DNA of 64,000 nucleotides from a virus. The position numbers were made by a program, and so were the translations under genes. The stretch is from IMG/VR virus record IMGVR_UViG_3300043446_004167, positions 1 through 64,000 of that record. One strand, 5' to 3'. Under the pieces are notes generated by a model. The model did not search any database, was not told the DNA's origin, and saw nothing but the letters and a program-made list of their open reading frames with translations. Of the stretch, positions 27,178 to 36,349 are shown one piece after another; within the stretch, counting starts at the first letter, position 1; each line of letters opens with the position of its first letter.

Positions 27178-28881
27178 TTAAATTTCTCCAACATTGGGTG
27201 GAGTTATTCCTTTCTCGGATGCTGTGGGTTCTTGCATTGGAGACCCTAAAGCTTCTCCCCCAACTGCACCTTGTTGAGGTTGACCTCCATCCATACCTGG
27301 AACTCCTTGCTGCTGCATCATTGCAGCTTGAGGGTCTGGTAATATTCCTTTTTTAATTTCATTTTTAATCTGCTTATCAATATCTTGAATTTCACTATCA
27401 GATTGCCCTAGTACCGTTTTTCTAACATACTCAACTGAAAAGTACTTACCGAGATAAGGCTCCATCGCAGAAATAACTGCTAGTTTATCATTTAGAATTT
27501 CATTCTTCTTTAGATCTGCAAAATGATTATCATAAAGAAAATCAAATTGAATATGGTCTGATAATCTTGTCCAATCTTCTGGAGTGACAATGTTTTTAAG
27601 AATTAGCTGAGTTTTCAGCATATCTACAAACATTTGAGAGAACCTTTTTCTTAATCTACCCACAAAACGAGTAAACTTAAGCTCATCTCTTAAGATTTCA
27701 GAAGATCTTCCTAGATTGAAACCACCACCTGCATCTAAACGTGTAGATGGTACGCCAAGTGATTTATAAAGTTTCTTTTGAAAATATTCAAGGTCTGTTA
27801 GTTCTCCTAAGTTTTGACCACCAGGTAGTGTTTGAACTTCAGTTCCCTTACCATTATCTCTTCTAGGAAGCCAATAATCTTCCATCATCGCCATATACTT
27901 ACGATCATCTTTAATCTCACCAGTGCCTTGATCGTAAATTAATTTATTTCTATAGCGATTCATTACATCTTTCATATATTGTTCTGCCTGGTTTCTAGGC
28001 AGACCTCCAATATCAATGTAGAAGATTCTCTTTTCACTTGAACGACTTAATCTGTAGATAACTAAACTATCCTCAATCATTCTTAATTGATTAAGAGATT
28101 TAATTGCTTTATGTAAGCAAGACAAAATAGTTTGACGATTCCTATCTACCAGTCCAGATGTGATATAAGTTACTGAATCTTTTGTAAGTTTAACTGCTTT
28201 AGATGCCGCAGATGCACTTGTATGAATACTTGATTGAGTTGGTGTATAGCCAACATTAGGGTCATATAGATAATATTCTTCTATTAATGGATTTGAAATA
28301 TCATCTAATATATTACCTCTTGACATTATAGAACGTACTTGTGCAGATAAAGTACTTTCTTGTGTTTTTTTGAGTTTACGAATAAATTTAATTTTAAGTG
28401 GGTCAATATAACGTACTTCTTGAATACCCTTACTCGGGTCTTTCATATCGATTACTTTATGATAGTAAATTCTACCATCTATATACCAGTTTCTAAAGAT
28501 TTCGTGGGCTTTTTTATCAAAGTCCATTATCTCTTTAATATATTTAAATTCTTTTCTTATTGCATCTTTTAATTTATCTGTAGCATTCAAATTTGAAAGT
28601 TCAATCTCAACTGGGCTATCATTTAAATCAGAAACTATTGCTTCATTTACAATATCTTCAATGGCACTATCACACTCAGGGTGAAGTGCCATCTCTCTAT
28701 ACCTACGGACTAAATCCGCTTCATTTTTATATACACCCTCAATATCTACATATTGGCCATAAAAGCCACTTGTAATGTAGTAATCCGATTTATCCTCAGA
28801 GTTTTGAGGGACAGGAGAAATAATTTTACTATTTTTTTTCTCCTGTCCCTCTTCAATTTTAAAACCAAATAATTTTGCCAT
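27178..28881 (-). CDS. 20: Portal vertex protein gp20
   Basis: A 567-residue portal subunit; twelve copies form the DNA entry channel and the assembly initiator of the prohead. LVRRYREMALHPECDSAIEDIVNEAIVSD (59-87) and EYYLYDPNVGYTP are family hallmarks. So are the stem/loop region RMIEDSLVIYRLSRSSEKRIFYIDIGGLPRNQAEQYM (about 269-305) and the crown region DRKYMAMMEDYWLPRRDNGKGTEVQTLPGG. The C-terminal tail is Gln/Gly-rich and likely flexible. A perfect late element lies 32 bases upstream. Confidence 0.97.
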   Translation of the reverse strand: MAKLFGFKIEEGQEKKNSKIISPVPQNSEDKSDYYITSGFYGQYVDIEGVYKNEADLVRRYREMALHPECDSAIEDIVNEAIVSDLNDSPVEIELSNLNATDKLKDAIRKEFKYIKEIMDFDKKAHEIFRNWYIDGRIYYHKVIDMKDPSKGIQEVRYIDPLKIKFIRKLKKTQESTLSAQVRSIMSRGNILDDISNPLIEEYYLYDPNVGYTPTQSSIHTSASAASKAVKLTKDSVTYITSGLVDRNRQTILSCLHKAIKSLNQLRMIEDSLVIYRLSRSSEKRIFYIDIGGLPRNQAEQYMKDVMNRYRNKLIYDQGTGEIKDDRKYMAMMEDYWLPRRDNGKGTEVQTLPGGQNLGELTDLEYFQKKLYKSLGVPSTRLDAGGGFNLGRSSEILRDELKFTRFVGRLRKRFSQMFVDMLKTQLILKNIVTPEDWTRLSDHIQFDFLYDNHFADLKKNEILNDKLAVISAMEPYLGKYFSVEYVRKTVLGQSDSEIQDIDKQIKNEIKKGILPDPQAAMMQQQGVPGMDGGQPQQGAVGGEALGSPMQEPTASEKGITPPNVGEI

Positions 28882-28912
28882 TATAATATTAAATTAAAAT
28901 TTTACCTATTGA

Positions 28913-28920
28913 TATTTATA
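28913..28920 (-). promoter_or_regulatory. Late promoter element (TATAAATA) for gene 20
   Basis: Minus-strand TATAAATA at 32 bases before the portal start, ending at base 28920, just before the stop codon of gene 19. Confidence 0.75.
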
Positions 28921-29640
28921 CTATATTTGTTGACCAAGAGTTCCACTAACTCCATCAACTGCTTGATTTGGATTTTGCCCTGAAAAAATAGTGGTTCCAT
29001 CTGGTTTTAATGCATCCCACCATTGAACTTCAAAGGTTACATTAAATTCTTCAATAGAATCTGAAGAATCATATGAAAGTGGAATTGGATCAATAGATGT
29101 TGGAAAACAACCATAAAGTTTATATCCTTTTAATATCTTCATACTATTTACTGGGCGTGGAACATCATTGCTCTGCGAATTGACAGGGCTAGCAGCATCA
29201 GAAGCTTCATTTCCTCTAGATAATTGATATACTGATATATCAGTTTGGTATGTATTTGGAGTAATTGCACCTGCATTATCCTCGTGCCTATTCATATAAT
29301 TACTCCACTTTTCAAATGCATCACGAATTCTAAAATTAGTATCATTTAATACAGTAATTGTCCAAGGCTCATAAGTTCTATCTCCTGCTAATTTCAAAGT
29401 TCTTCCTCTAAAAGGAACTGGAATTGAATTTATAGTAGATCCTGGTAATTGAGCAGCTTTAATTAAAAATCTTAGATCGGTATATAAATCATTTGCATTT
29501 GATCCCTCAATTTGTTGTAATACTGAAGTTGGAAATGGAATAACACATTCGAATAGATTTGCTCTAGCTCCACCTCCAGTTAAGCGACTTCTAAAATCAT
29601 AAATTGTTCTATCTGTATATCTTGGTGCATTATTTGCCAT
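28921..29640 (-). CDS. 19: Tail tube protein gp19
   Basis: A 239-residue tail tube subunit, longer than T4 gp19 (163) but usual for marine relatives. TIYDFRSRLTGGGARANLFECVIPFP at the start, FLIKAAQLPGSTINSIPVPFRGRTLKLAGDRTYEPWTITVLNDTNFRIRDAFEKWSNYMN (about 72-131) and the C-terminal FNVTFEVQWWD are the tube-fold hallmarks. It lies between sheath 18 and portal 20. A Shine-Dalgarno (AGGAGG) precedes the ATG; no promoter lies in the 34-base gap, so it is co-transcribed with 18. Confidence 0.95.
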   Translation of the reverse strand: MANNAPRYTDRTIYDFRSRLTGGGARANLFECVIPFPTSVLQQIEGSNANDLYTDLRFLIKAAQLPGSTINSIPVPFRGRTLKLAGDRTYEPWTITVLNDTNFRIRDAFEKWSNYMNRHEDNAGAITPNTYQTDISVYQLSRGNEASDAASPVNSQSNDVPRPVNSMKILKGYKLYGCFPTSIDPIPLSYDSSDSIEEFNVTFEVQWWDALKPDGTTIFSGQNPNQAVDGVSGTLGQQI

Positions 29641-29674
29641 TGTTGAAATCCTCCTTGAATGAAATTAATTAGAA

Positions 29675-32113
29675 TTAGATATTCCCTACAACTTCACTGA
29701 AGGATATTCCAGTTCTAGTTGCAACGAAGGTTATATTAATAAAGTTAATACTTCTCGCGGGCTGAATGAAAATATCAGCTCTAAATTGATTTGAATCAAT
29801 AATATCAGGAGTATTGTTACTTTCATCACAAACTAAAAGATAATCAGTGATGCCTCTCTTGACTCTTATATCACGAAGATATGGGTCAACTAGATTAATG
29901 AAGTTTGTTCTTGTAATTGCATCATTAAATTCAAAGAGTTGAGACCTTGCGGCTTGTTCTATTGTTCTTTCGATAGTGAGGAACAATCTTCGAACATTAA
30001 TTCTATCAAAGGCAGATATATATGAAGATGCTGTCTTATCACCATATAGAATGATTCCTTGCCCAGGAGACGCTATAATTGGATTAATACCATTTGAGTA
30101 CAATTCATCTCTTTGTGATTCTGTTGGATTGTATGCAAGACGAATGGCATTATTCAACACTCCTCTGGATGCACCAGCGGGAGAGAACCAAGGATACTGA
30201 TTAATAGAAGTTCTTGCCATCAAACCAGCAACATCAGAATTACAAGCTAAGTAGAGAAACTGCTTGTTATATCTATCATAGGTATACTTATATCCAGCAT
30301 CAAATACTGCATAAGTACTTCCATTTACTCCATTGAAAAATTCCACTATATTCTCTGTCTGCTGAGCAGAATTATTCATCGAGTTTAATACCCCAGTTTG
30401 ATAAGCTGATACAACAGCCATACAATCTTTTCTTTGGTTTGCAATTGCAACAAGTTGAGATGCCTTAGCCTGAGCTTCAAAAATGTTGTCGCCTTTAGCT
30501 GGTCCACCTAAAATATAATTAATGGAATATTCGGCAGGATTTTCAAAAATTGAATATTTTTCAGTGATAGAACTTTCAGATAAATCATAGGATTCAACTC
30601 CACTTGCTGAATAATCAGAACCATAATTAAGAGCATATTCTTTATTTCCAGTTACTTCAAAGAAAGTATCACTAGAATCAGTCTGCCAATCTCCTCCAGT
30701 ATATGTTGAATATGAATCTATATCTGCAAATTTAGTTGAAGCCCCACTAGTTGCTGCTCCCACAAACAAATAACTTGAATTATCACGAATATAATCCTTA
30801 TAGTATATTGATTGAGATGATGCCACTTTACCATCTGTAGCTTTAGATAGCTTTTCAAATTTTTCTAGTATTTCTCCTACATTTCCAGATAAAGTTCCTT
30901 TATTATCAACTACTACTATATTGATTTCATCATTTCTTCCGCCCTTAGATAGAGTGTATTCCGAAGTTGAGGGTCTTCCTGCAATATTTTTCCAATTGAC
31001 TGAGCTAGTTCCTAGTATTAATGTTTGTTGGTCATACCAATCTAATAGTTTGTAATTACTAGTCGGAGAATATGATGCAATTGTTGATGCATTACTTCCT
31101 ATGATATTGATAGTAGAACCTTCTGGAATTGAAGCTAGTTGTTTTTTGGGAGCGTATTCAATATAAGTAGATGTTGAATTCGTAGTATCGTGTCTTGAAA
31201 TAAGTTTAACATCAATTGATGAATTACCAATTCCAGTTATAATTCCTTTTAAATATCCATTAAAAACAGTAGGTGTACTTTGATTGATTGGTACGCTAAC
31301 TCCTTGACCAACTACTATATTAACTCCAGTTGTTGATGAAGTAGTTGAAACTGTTCCAAATCTGAAAGTTCCATTATATTCGGTTTCACCATCTGTAAAA
31401 GTAAATGGTGGAGTTACATATACAGTACCTATTCCAAGTGAGGTCACTGAAGATAGTCCAGTTAGACTTGAATAATCTCCTGGTACTTGTACATATTTAC
31501 CAATCATTGCAATATCAGTAGTAATTCCAGTAATTTGTCCTGGAGCTGTAGATACTGCTGTTCCAGTTTTGGTAGTAGTTACATCAAAAATCTGAGTCGT
31601 TACAGTTGTTTCAGTTGTATTAATACCAGAAATAATTTGGTCAGCAGCTGCATCAATTGTATATACTGTTAATGCATTACCCCAAGTTCCTGGATTTTTA
31701 GCAGCAAATGTAAAATTATTAAGAGTATTATCTAATAATTGACCTGTTTTGCCATTATAATCTTGAACTGATTTTATTTTTACACCTCCAGTTGAACCAA
31801 TCCCAACAGGAATATATGCATTCCCCATTGCTTTATTGGTATTACTATCAGCACGAACAATTCTCATTATACCGCCGTATGACAAATAGTTCGAAGCAGT
31901 TAGCCAATATTCGTTTTGACCGTCTGTTAGCTTAGGGTCACCAAATACACTACGTAATTGCTGTTCATTCTGAATTAAAACAGGAAGATCAACTGGACCT
32001 TTTTGAAATGGGCCGACAAAAGCTGCAACTTGGTCATTAGTTTGATCAATTCTACCAAGTGTTAGGTCAATTTCTCTAATTTTAACTCCAGGTGATACTA
32101 AATTTACCGCCAT
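29675..32113 (-). CDS. 18: Tail sheath protein gp18
   Basis: An 812-residue contractile sheath subunit (T4: 659). The conserved N terminus is SPGVKIREIDLTLGRIDQTNDQVAAFVGPFQKGPVDLPVLI. The conserved C-terminal half includes KDCMAVVSAYQ, YPWFSPAGASRGVLNNAIRLAYNPTESQRDELYSNGINPI, GQGIILYGDKTAS and INVRRLFLTIERTIEQAARSQLFEFND. About 150 to 450 is variable and Thr/Ser/Gly-rich, forming the outer sheath domains, and accounts for the extra length. It has a late promoter element upstream inside an unusual hairpin (32125-32175). Confidence 0.96.
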   Translation of the reverse strand: MAVNLVSPGVKIREIDLTLGRIDQTNDQVAAFVGPFQKGPVDLPVLIQNEQQLRSVFGDPKLTDGQNEYWLTASNYLSYGGIMRIVRADSNTNKAMGNAYIPVGIGSTGGVKIKSVQDYNGKTGQLLDNTLNNFTFAAKNPGTWGNALTVYTIDAAADQIISGINTTETTVTTQIFDVTTTKTGTAVSTAPGQITGITTDIAMIGKYVQVPGDYSSLTGLSSVTSLGIGTVYVTPPFTFTDGETEYNGTFRFGTVSTTSSTTGVNIVVGQGVSVPINQSTPTVFNGYLKGIITGIGNSSIDVKLISRHDTTNSTSTYIEYAPKKQLASIPEGSTINIIGSNASTIASYSPTSNYKLLDWYDQQTLILGTSSVNWKNIAGRPSTSEYTLSKGGRNDEINIVVVDNKGTLSGNVGEILEKFEKLSKATDGKVASSQSIYYKDYIRDNSSYLFVGAATSGASTKFADIDSYSTYTGGDWQTDSSDTFFEVTGNKEYALNYGSDYSASGVESYDLSESSITEKYSIFENPAEYSINYILGGPAKGDNIFEAQAKASQLVAIANQRKDCMAVVSAYQTGVLNSMNNSAQQTENIVEFFNGVNGSTYAVFDAGYKYTYDRYNKQFLYLACNSDVAGLMARTSINQYPWFSPAGASRGVLNNAIRLAYNPTESQRDELYSNGINPIIASPGQGIILYGDKTASSYISAFDRINVRRLFLTIERTIEQAARSQLFEFNDAITRTNFINLVDPYLRDIRVKRGITDYLLVCDESNNTPDIIDSNQFRADIFIQPARSINFINITFVATRTGISFSEVVGNI

Positions 32114-32124
32114 CTGTTTACCTC

Positions 32125-32175
32125 AATAAGAAGTCTATTTTTATCTATAAGTATTTATAAAATAGACTTCTTATT
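32125..32175. repeat. 17-bp perfect inverted repeat between genes 17 and 18, late promoter in loop
   Basis: Arms AATAAGAAGTCTATTTT (32125-32141) and AAAATAGACTTCTTATT (32159-32175) are perfect complements separated by 17 bases. The right arm touches the gene 17 stop codon (32175-32177). The left arm lies 12 bases before the gene 18 start. The loop contains the late element. It can act as a transcript-end structure for gene 17 and would be only half transcribed from the loop promoter. Confidence 0.9.
32152..32159 (-). promoter_or_regulatory. Late promoter element (TATAAATA) for gene 18
   Basis: Minus-strand TATAAATA at 39 bases before the sheath start, placed in the loop of the 17-bp inverted repeat. 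Confidence 0.75.
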
Positions 32176-35100
32176 CAGTACATATAATTATAAGATCCCA
32201 TATTTATATCAAACTCCAACGACTCATATGCTGGAGATTTATTTGCAGCTATCCATAAATCTCCAGTGCTTTTGTCTATAATTCTTTCTTCATCACTATC
32301 TATGCCATCATTGAAAAACCCAAGAGGTATTAATTCAGAATCTAATTGCTCTTTTTGCTCCTCTGATAGCTTTTTTCGAATATCATTATTTGTTAAGTCT
32401 TTAAAGTAATCTTGAACTATAAACCAAGCAAATATAACTAAACAACTAACCAAATCATCATTTGCTCCTATTTCAGCTTCATATGAATTATTTTTTGAAA
32501 TATATGTTGTAAGCTCACTAATTATTTCAATATCACGAATGAGTAATTTATCATCTTCTACAATAGTTTTTAAATTTGAACACCCTACTCTTTTTACTTG
32601 TTTTGATATTTTAAGGCCATATTGACTATTCTTCCCGTAAAAATTTTGACCAATTACTTGACCTGCTCTTCCATTTACCATACTCATCAGAAGATTTCCA
32701 TATTCTAAATCATAATGAATTGTTTTTGCGACTTGCTCACCTACGCTTGCAATTTCAACAATTATGTATGCATTGTTATAAGCAACTGCTACTCTTTTAA
32801 TAATGTCCGCCAGTAACATTGGTTTCAATTCATTATTTTTATATTTTGCTGCAATCGTATATGGTATTGACGTTATATCAAATACAATAAAAGCGTGATA
32901 ATCTTTACCAACACCTTCAGAGCAATCTACTACTATTAAATATATTCTATTCTTTTGAGGCTCTTTGTAAATATCTAAACTATCACTTCTAGATATTGGC
33001 TTATCGTGTACTAATGTCTTTAATTTTGATGGTGCAATTAAAGTCCCAGCAGAACCTAAGAAAGAACATTCAAATTCCTGATTCCAAGCATCAGCTCCAA
33101 TGTTTGAAATTGTTTGTTCTCTAAATTTCTTATCTCTTCCTGGTATTTCATTCCAAGCTACTTCTGTCGGAACATATTCATTTTGACCCCTTTCAGCTTC
33201 AGTCCATAATTTATAGTACATATTCATCCCTTTAGGGGTTTGATGCCCAAGGAAATTATTGTACAACACTGAATGACACCACTTATCTTCCTCTATTTCT
33301 GGTAAAGAAAAATCATAAACTTCATTTTCAGATTCTTCTATATTTTTTATTTTATACCATACTAAATTCTCCTTTACATTATCAATTAAAAATTCATTAA
33401 GATTGTCTATATTTAATTGAATTAATTCTTTTTTAAGTTTTAATAATTCAGTTCTTGAAATATTTTCAGTTTGAATAAAATATTTTTTAAATATTCCAAG
33501 ATTTCGAATATCATTATTATAATTTTCTTTTAAATATTTTTTGGCAAATGGAATAATATCATTATTATTTCCTATTCTATTTTTATATTCTACATTCTCA
33601 AATGTAATTTGCTTTCTTTTTAAACGAAATCCAATATCAGTTAAATATTTAATGGCTTGATTTCCATTAATTTCAATACAATAAACACTAGATTCTACTT
33701 TTACTTTTTGAGTAGGAGCCGTTTTATGAAAATTGACATTTCCTAAAACACCTAAATTTGCTAATAATAATTGAATTTGTTGTATCAGTTCTTTAGAAGT
33801 TGAAGTATAAGTTACTCTCATTCTATTATTATTTGAACATCCATCCCCATCAAAAAGGCCCTGAATTAGAGCTAAAATATTATCTTTAGATAAAGATAAT
33901 AAACGTTGAGGTATTACCTTTTTTGGAGATTTTAAACCAATATCAAAACCAATATGTTTTATAAAACTTACTAAATCCTTTGAATTTATACAATAATGAA
34001 AATCATCTTTTTTTGTATAAGTTAGATTAAGTTTATTTAATTCTTCTCTTATATCATCTCCAGATGTTATTATAACCTGACCTCCAGTTATATTGTTAGT
34101 ATCCTTACTTACAATATCTCTTGCGTAACCTTCAGCTATGAATAATCCAAGAAAATATGAAATATCTGGAGTAATGTACTCGCAACTAAAAGTATTTTTA
34201 GATTTTCCTTTTTCAGTATAAAACCCAATGTAATCATCATTTCCAAAAACTTGTTGATTATAATGAACCGGAATATAATCACCTATATTTAAATCTTTAC
34301 TCTTAACCCACCCATAAGTTCCATTTTTACAAGCCCATAGCTTATGTTCGTGTGAGCATTCTAAATCACCATATCGTGTTTTTATGATTTTAGTCGGAGC
34401 TTTCCCATTATTAAATACTATATTTCCACTTCTAAATTTATCCATTCCATAAACTGAATATTCATCAACTTCATATGCACCATTTCGAGAATGATCTATA
34501 AAATTATCAATTTTTGAATACCCAGATGGAGTTAATACATAAGTATTTTTAACGACACAAGAAACTATAATTACTTTTGTATCTTTACCTGAAGTTACAG
34601 TGGGGTAAGTTGATCTGAAAAATTCTTCGGCTATTTGATTTGGAATAAAAGCAAATTCATCTAGGAAAATGATATTATAAGTACCTCCTCGTACTGATGA
34701 GGCTGAAGTCGAAGCTGCTAGAATTTTAGAACCATTATCTAATTCTAAAGATGCTTTGTTCCAAATTTTAACTCCGTGTTGCATCCATTTGGGTAAATTT
34801 TCATATGCAAGTTGGAGTCTTGCTAATAAATCCTTAGCAGTTTGTGCCTTGTTTGCGAGAATTGCAATATTTACATCACTATTAAAAATAGCATAATGCA
34901 ATAGATATGATACTGCGGTTGTCGAATTGTGAGTTGGAATAAAAGTTTTTCCACATAAGAAAAGATGGTCTTCACTATCAACTCTAATGCAAGCTACAGG
35001 TACACTGTCAACTTTTTCTATTTTTTGAATATAGTGTCTTTTATCTTGAATTCTTGTTGATTTAAACTTATCTATTAAATTTATCTTTCTTGGTAAATTA

Positions 35101-36170
35101 AATACAACTTCTTTTGTAGTAAATGAAATCGTATAGTATAAACACCCATTTATTTTTTTAACTCTTACTTTAGATTTAATGCTTAAGGTTGAAAGTAATT
35201 CAACTACTTGCTCTATAAGCTCATAATTTTTTTGATAGAATTCGAATGATCTACTATTTGGCTTTACTGACCCATCAGTATCCATTAATCCTCTTAATAG
35301 CTCTAGTCTATCAGAGTATGATGCCCTTAAATATTTTTGAGGTATATGTTTATTTTTTAAAAGTTTATTTTCTTTTAATTTTTGATATAAATTAATACAC
35401 TTAAATCTTATACAATTATCTTGTTCTTTAAAATGTTCAACTTCTATTTTAGTTTTATAATAACTAAAATCATCTTTGTGTGATATAACTCTTCCATCTG
35501 CAGAGTATCCATCCCCTAACCAAACTCCAAGTAAATATGGATTAATAGGAAGTTCACCATCTATAAAATTATCAATATGTTTAGCTAATTCAATATAGTA
35601 AGAACCTTGTACACCTAATCCTCTTTTATTTTTAGTTTTCTTTTCATATACATTTGCTATATCTTGAGTTCTAAGTATTTTCTTACCAGAAGTCCAATAT
35701 GAACTGTTAACTTCCCATAAATGGTCAGCATCCGCAATAATTTCTTCACCATTATCAAAATAGAGCTTATAGCAACTATGATTATACATAGTTTCAGTCT
35801 TCATTGTAACTGAAACTGGTCTACCATTAGGAGACAAGATAATATCACCTACTTTAATCTCACCCATTGTAGTCCAACCTTCTGGAGTTGGAATAGGAGT
35901 ATCTAATGCTAATGCCTTTCCACTCTGCCGAGGCAGTTTACATATATTAAAACGATTTTTATGAAATCTAGTAATAAGTTTTTCTTGAAACTTATACATA
36001 TTGAAAGGAACTACCCCTTCATCTACACTAATAATTTTAATATATTTTTTGGCAAAATATACAGGGTCTTTTCGGCATTTAATTATTTCATCTACTTGTT
36101 CTGGAGTAAACTCAATATTAGTATATGCTTTTTTTAATTGAGGATTACCAGAATATATTTCAGAACTCAT
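32175..36170 (-). CDS. 17: Large terminase gp17 carrying two in-frame inteins
   Basis: A 1331-residue precursor; removing residues 86-415 and 538-977 leaves a 561-residue terminase, close to T4 gp17 (610). Exteins rejoin as LPRQSGK + STTAVSYLL (Walker A) and VIIVS + TPKGMNMYYKLW (coupling motif III). Walker B IIFLDEF is at about 500-506. The RNase H-like nuclease domain begins near 1076 with IVVDCSEGVGKDYHAF (Asp1082) and includes VEIASVG and the acidic NDDLVSCLV. It drives ATP-powered DNA packaging into the prohead and cuts the concatemer. Both insertions hit ATPase active-site motifs, so the unspliced protein cannot work. Start overlaps the small upstream ORF (ATGA). Confidence 0.96.
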   Translation of the reverse strand: MSSEIYSGNPQLKKAYTNIEFTPEQVDEIIKCRKDPVYFAKKYIKIISVDEGVVPFNMYKFQEKLITRFHKNRFNICKLPRQSGKALALDTPIPTPEGWTTMGEIKVGDIILSPNGRPVSVTMKTETMYNHSCYKLYFDNGEEIIADADHLWEVNSSYWTSGKKILRTQDIANVYEKKTKNKRGLGVQGSYYIELAKHIDNFIDGELPINPYLLGVWLGDGYSADGRVISHKDDFSYYKTKIEVEHFKEQDNCIRFKCINLYQKLKENKLLKNKHIPQKYLRASYSDRLELLRGLMDTDGSVKPNSRSFEFYQKNYELIEQVVELLSTLSIKSKVRVKKINGCLYYTISFTTKEVVFNLPRKINLIDKFKSTRIQDKRHYIQKIEKVDSVPVACIRVDSEDHLFLCGKTFIPTHNSTTAVSYLLHYAIFNSDVNIAILANKAQTAKDLLARLQLAYENLPKWMQHGVKIWNKASLELDNGSKILAASTSASSVRGGTYNIIFLDEFAFIPNQIAEEFFRSTYPTVTSGKDTKVIIVSCVVKNTYVLTPSGYSKIDNFIDHSRNGAYEVDEYSVYGMDKFRSGNIVFNNGKAPTKIIKTRYGDLECSHEHKLWACKNGTYGWVKSKDLNIGDYIPVHYNQQVFGNDDYIGFYTEKGKSKNTFSCEYITPDISYFLGLFIAEGYARDIVSKDTNNITGGQVIITSGDDIREELNKLNLTYTKKDDFHYCINSKDLVSFIKHIGFDIGLKSPKKVIPQRLLSLSKDNILALIQGLFDGDGCSNNNRMRVTYTSTSKELIQQIQLLLANLGVLGNVNFHKTAPTQKVKVESSVYCIEINGNQAIKYLTDIGFRLKRKQITFENVEYKNRIGNNNDIIPFAKKYLKENYNNDIRNLGIFKKYFIQTENISRTELLKLKKELIQLNIDNLNEFLIDNVKENLVWYKIKNIEESENEVYDFSLPEIEEDKWCHSVLYNNFLGHQTPKGMNMYYKLWTEAERGQNEYVPTEVAWNEIPGRDKKFREQTISNIGADAWNQEFECSFLGSAGTLIAPSKLKTLVHDKPISRSDSLDIYKEPQKNRIYLIVVDCSEGVGKDYHAFIVFDITSIPYTIAAKYKNNELKPMLLADIIKRVAVAYNNAYIIVEIASVGEQVAKTIHYDLEYGNLLMSMVNGRAGQVIGQNFYGKNSQYGLKISKQVKRVGCSNLKTIVEDDKLLIRDIEIISELTTYISKNNSYEAEIGANDDLVSCLVIFAWFIVQDYFKDLTNNDIRKKLSEEQKEQLDSELIPLGFFNDGIDSDEERIIDKSTGDLWIAANKSPAYESLEFDINMGSYNYMY
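33240..34559 (-). other. Terminase intein 2 (440 aa), LAGLIDADG, C-terminal Gln
   Basis: Residues 538-977 of gp17. It starts with Cys538 (CVVKNTYVLTPSGYS), with block B LECSHEHKLW (603-612). LAGLIDADG motifs are FLGLFIAEGYA (673-683) and ALIQGLFDGDG (767-777), block F is NEVYDFSLPEIEEDKWCHSV (949-968) and the end is NNFLGHQ. The last residue is Gln977 instead of the usual Asn, with Thr978 as +1. Gln-ending inteins are rare but some splice. The insertion lies at the SerThrPro motif of the ATPase. Confidence 0.93.
34926..35915 (-). other. Terminase intein 1 (330 aa), class 3-like (Ala1, W/C/T), LAGLIDADG
   Basis: Residues 86-415 of gp17, inserted between Lys85 and Ser416 of Walker A. It starts with Ala86 (ALALDTPIPTPEGW), so it lacks the Cys/Ser nucleophile of class 1 inteins. 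The class 3 triplet is present: Trp152 in DADHLW (block B), Cys394 in PVACIRVD at the block F position that normally has Asp, and Thr413 in IPTHN. LAGLIDADG motifs are LLGVWLGDG (213-221) and LLRGLMDTDG (291-300). Asn415 is the last residue. Confidence 0.92.
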
Positions 36171-36349
36171 TGTTTAAGTACGACTCCTAAGTCACTATAA
36201 ACTTCCAATGTGGAAAGATATAATTTAACACAATATTTAGCCTTCTCTCTCATCTCTTCAATATTATTACAATTATCTAATTCTCTAGATATTTTTTCAT
36301 ACTCAAAAATTTTACTTAAATTTTTAAGTTCAATTTCATCTGGATTCAT
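36167..36349 (-). CDS. Small conserved ORF directly before gene 17
   Basis: A 60-residue, largely helical, acidic protein (NPDEIELKNLSKIFEYEKISRELDNCNNIEEMREKAKYCVKLYLSTLEVY). It overlaps gene 17 by ATGA and the DUF5661/DUF5872 gene by 4 bases, so it is translated with both. Small helical ORFs in this slot are common in marine T4-like phages; the role is unknown. A packaging accessory role is only positional inference. Confidence 0.75.
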   Translation of the reverse strand: MNPDEIELKNLSKIFEYEKISRELDNCNNIEEMREKAKYCVKLYLSTLEVYSDLGVVLKQ

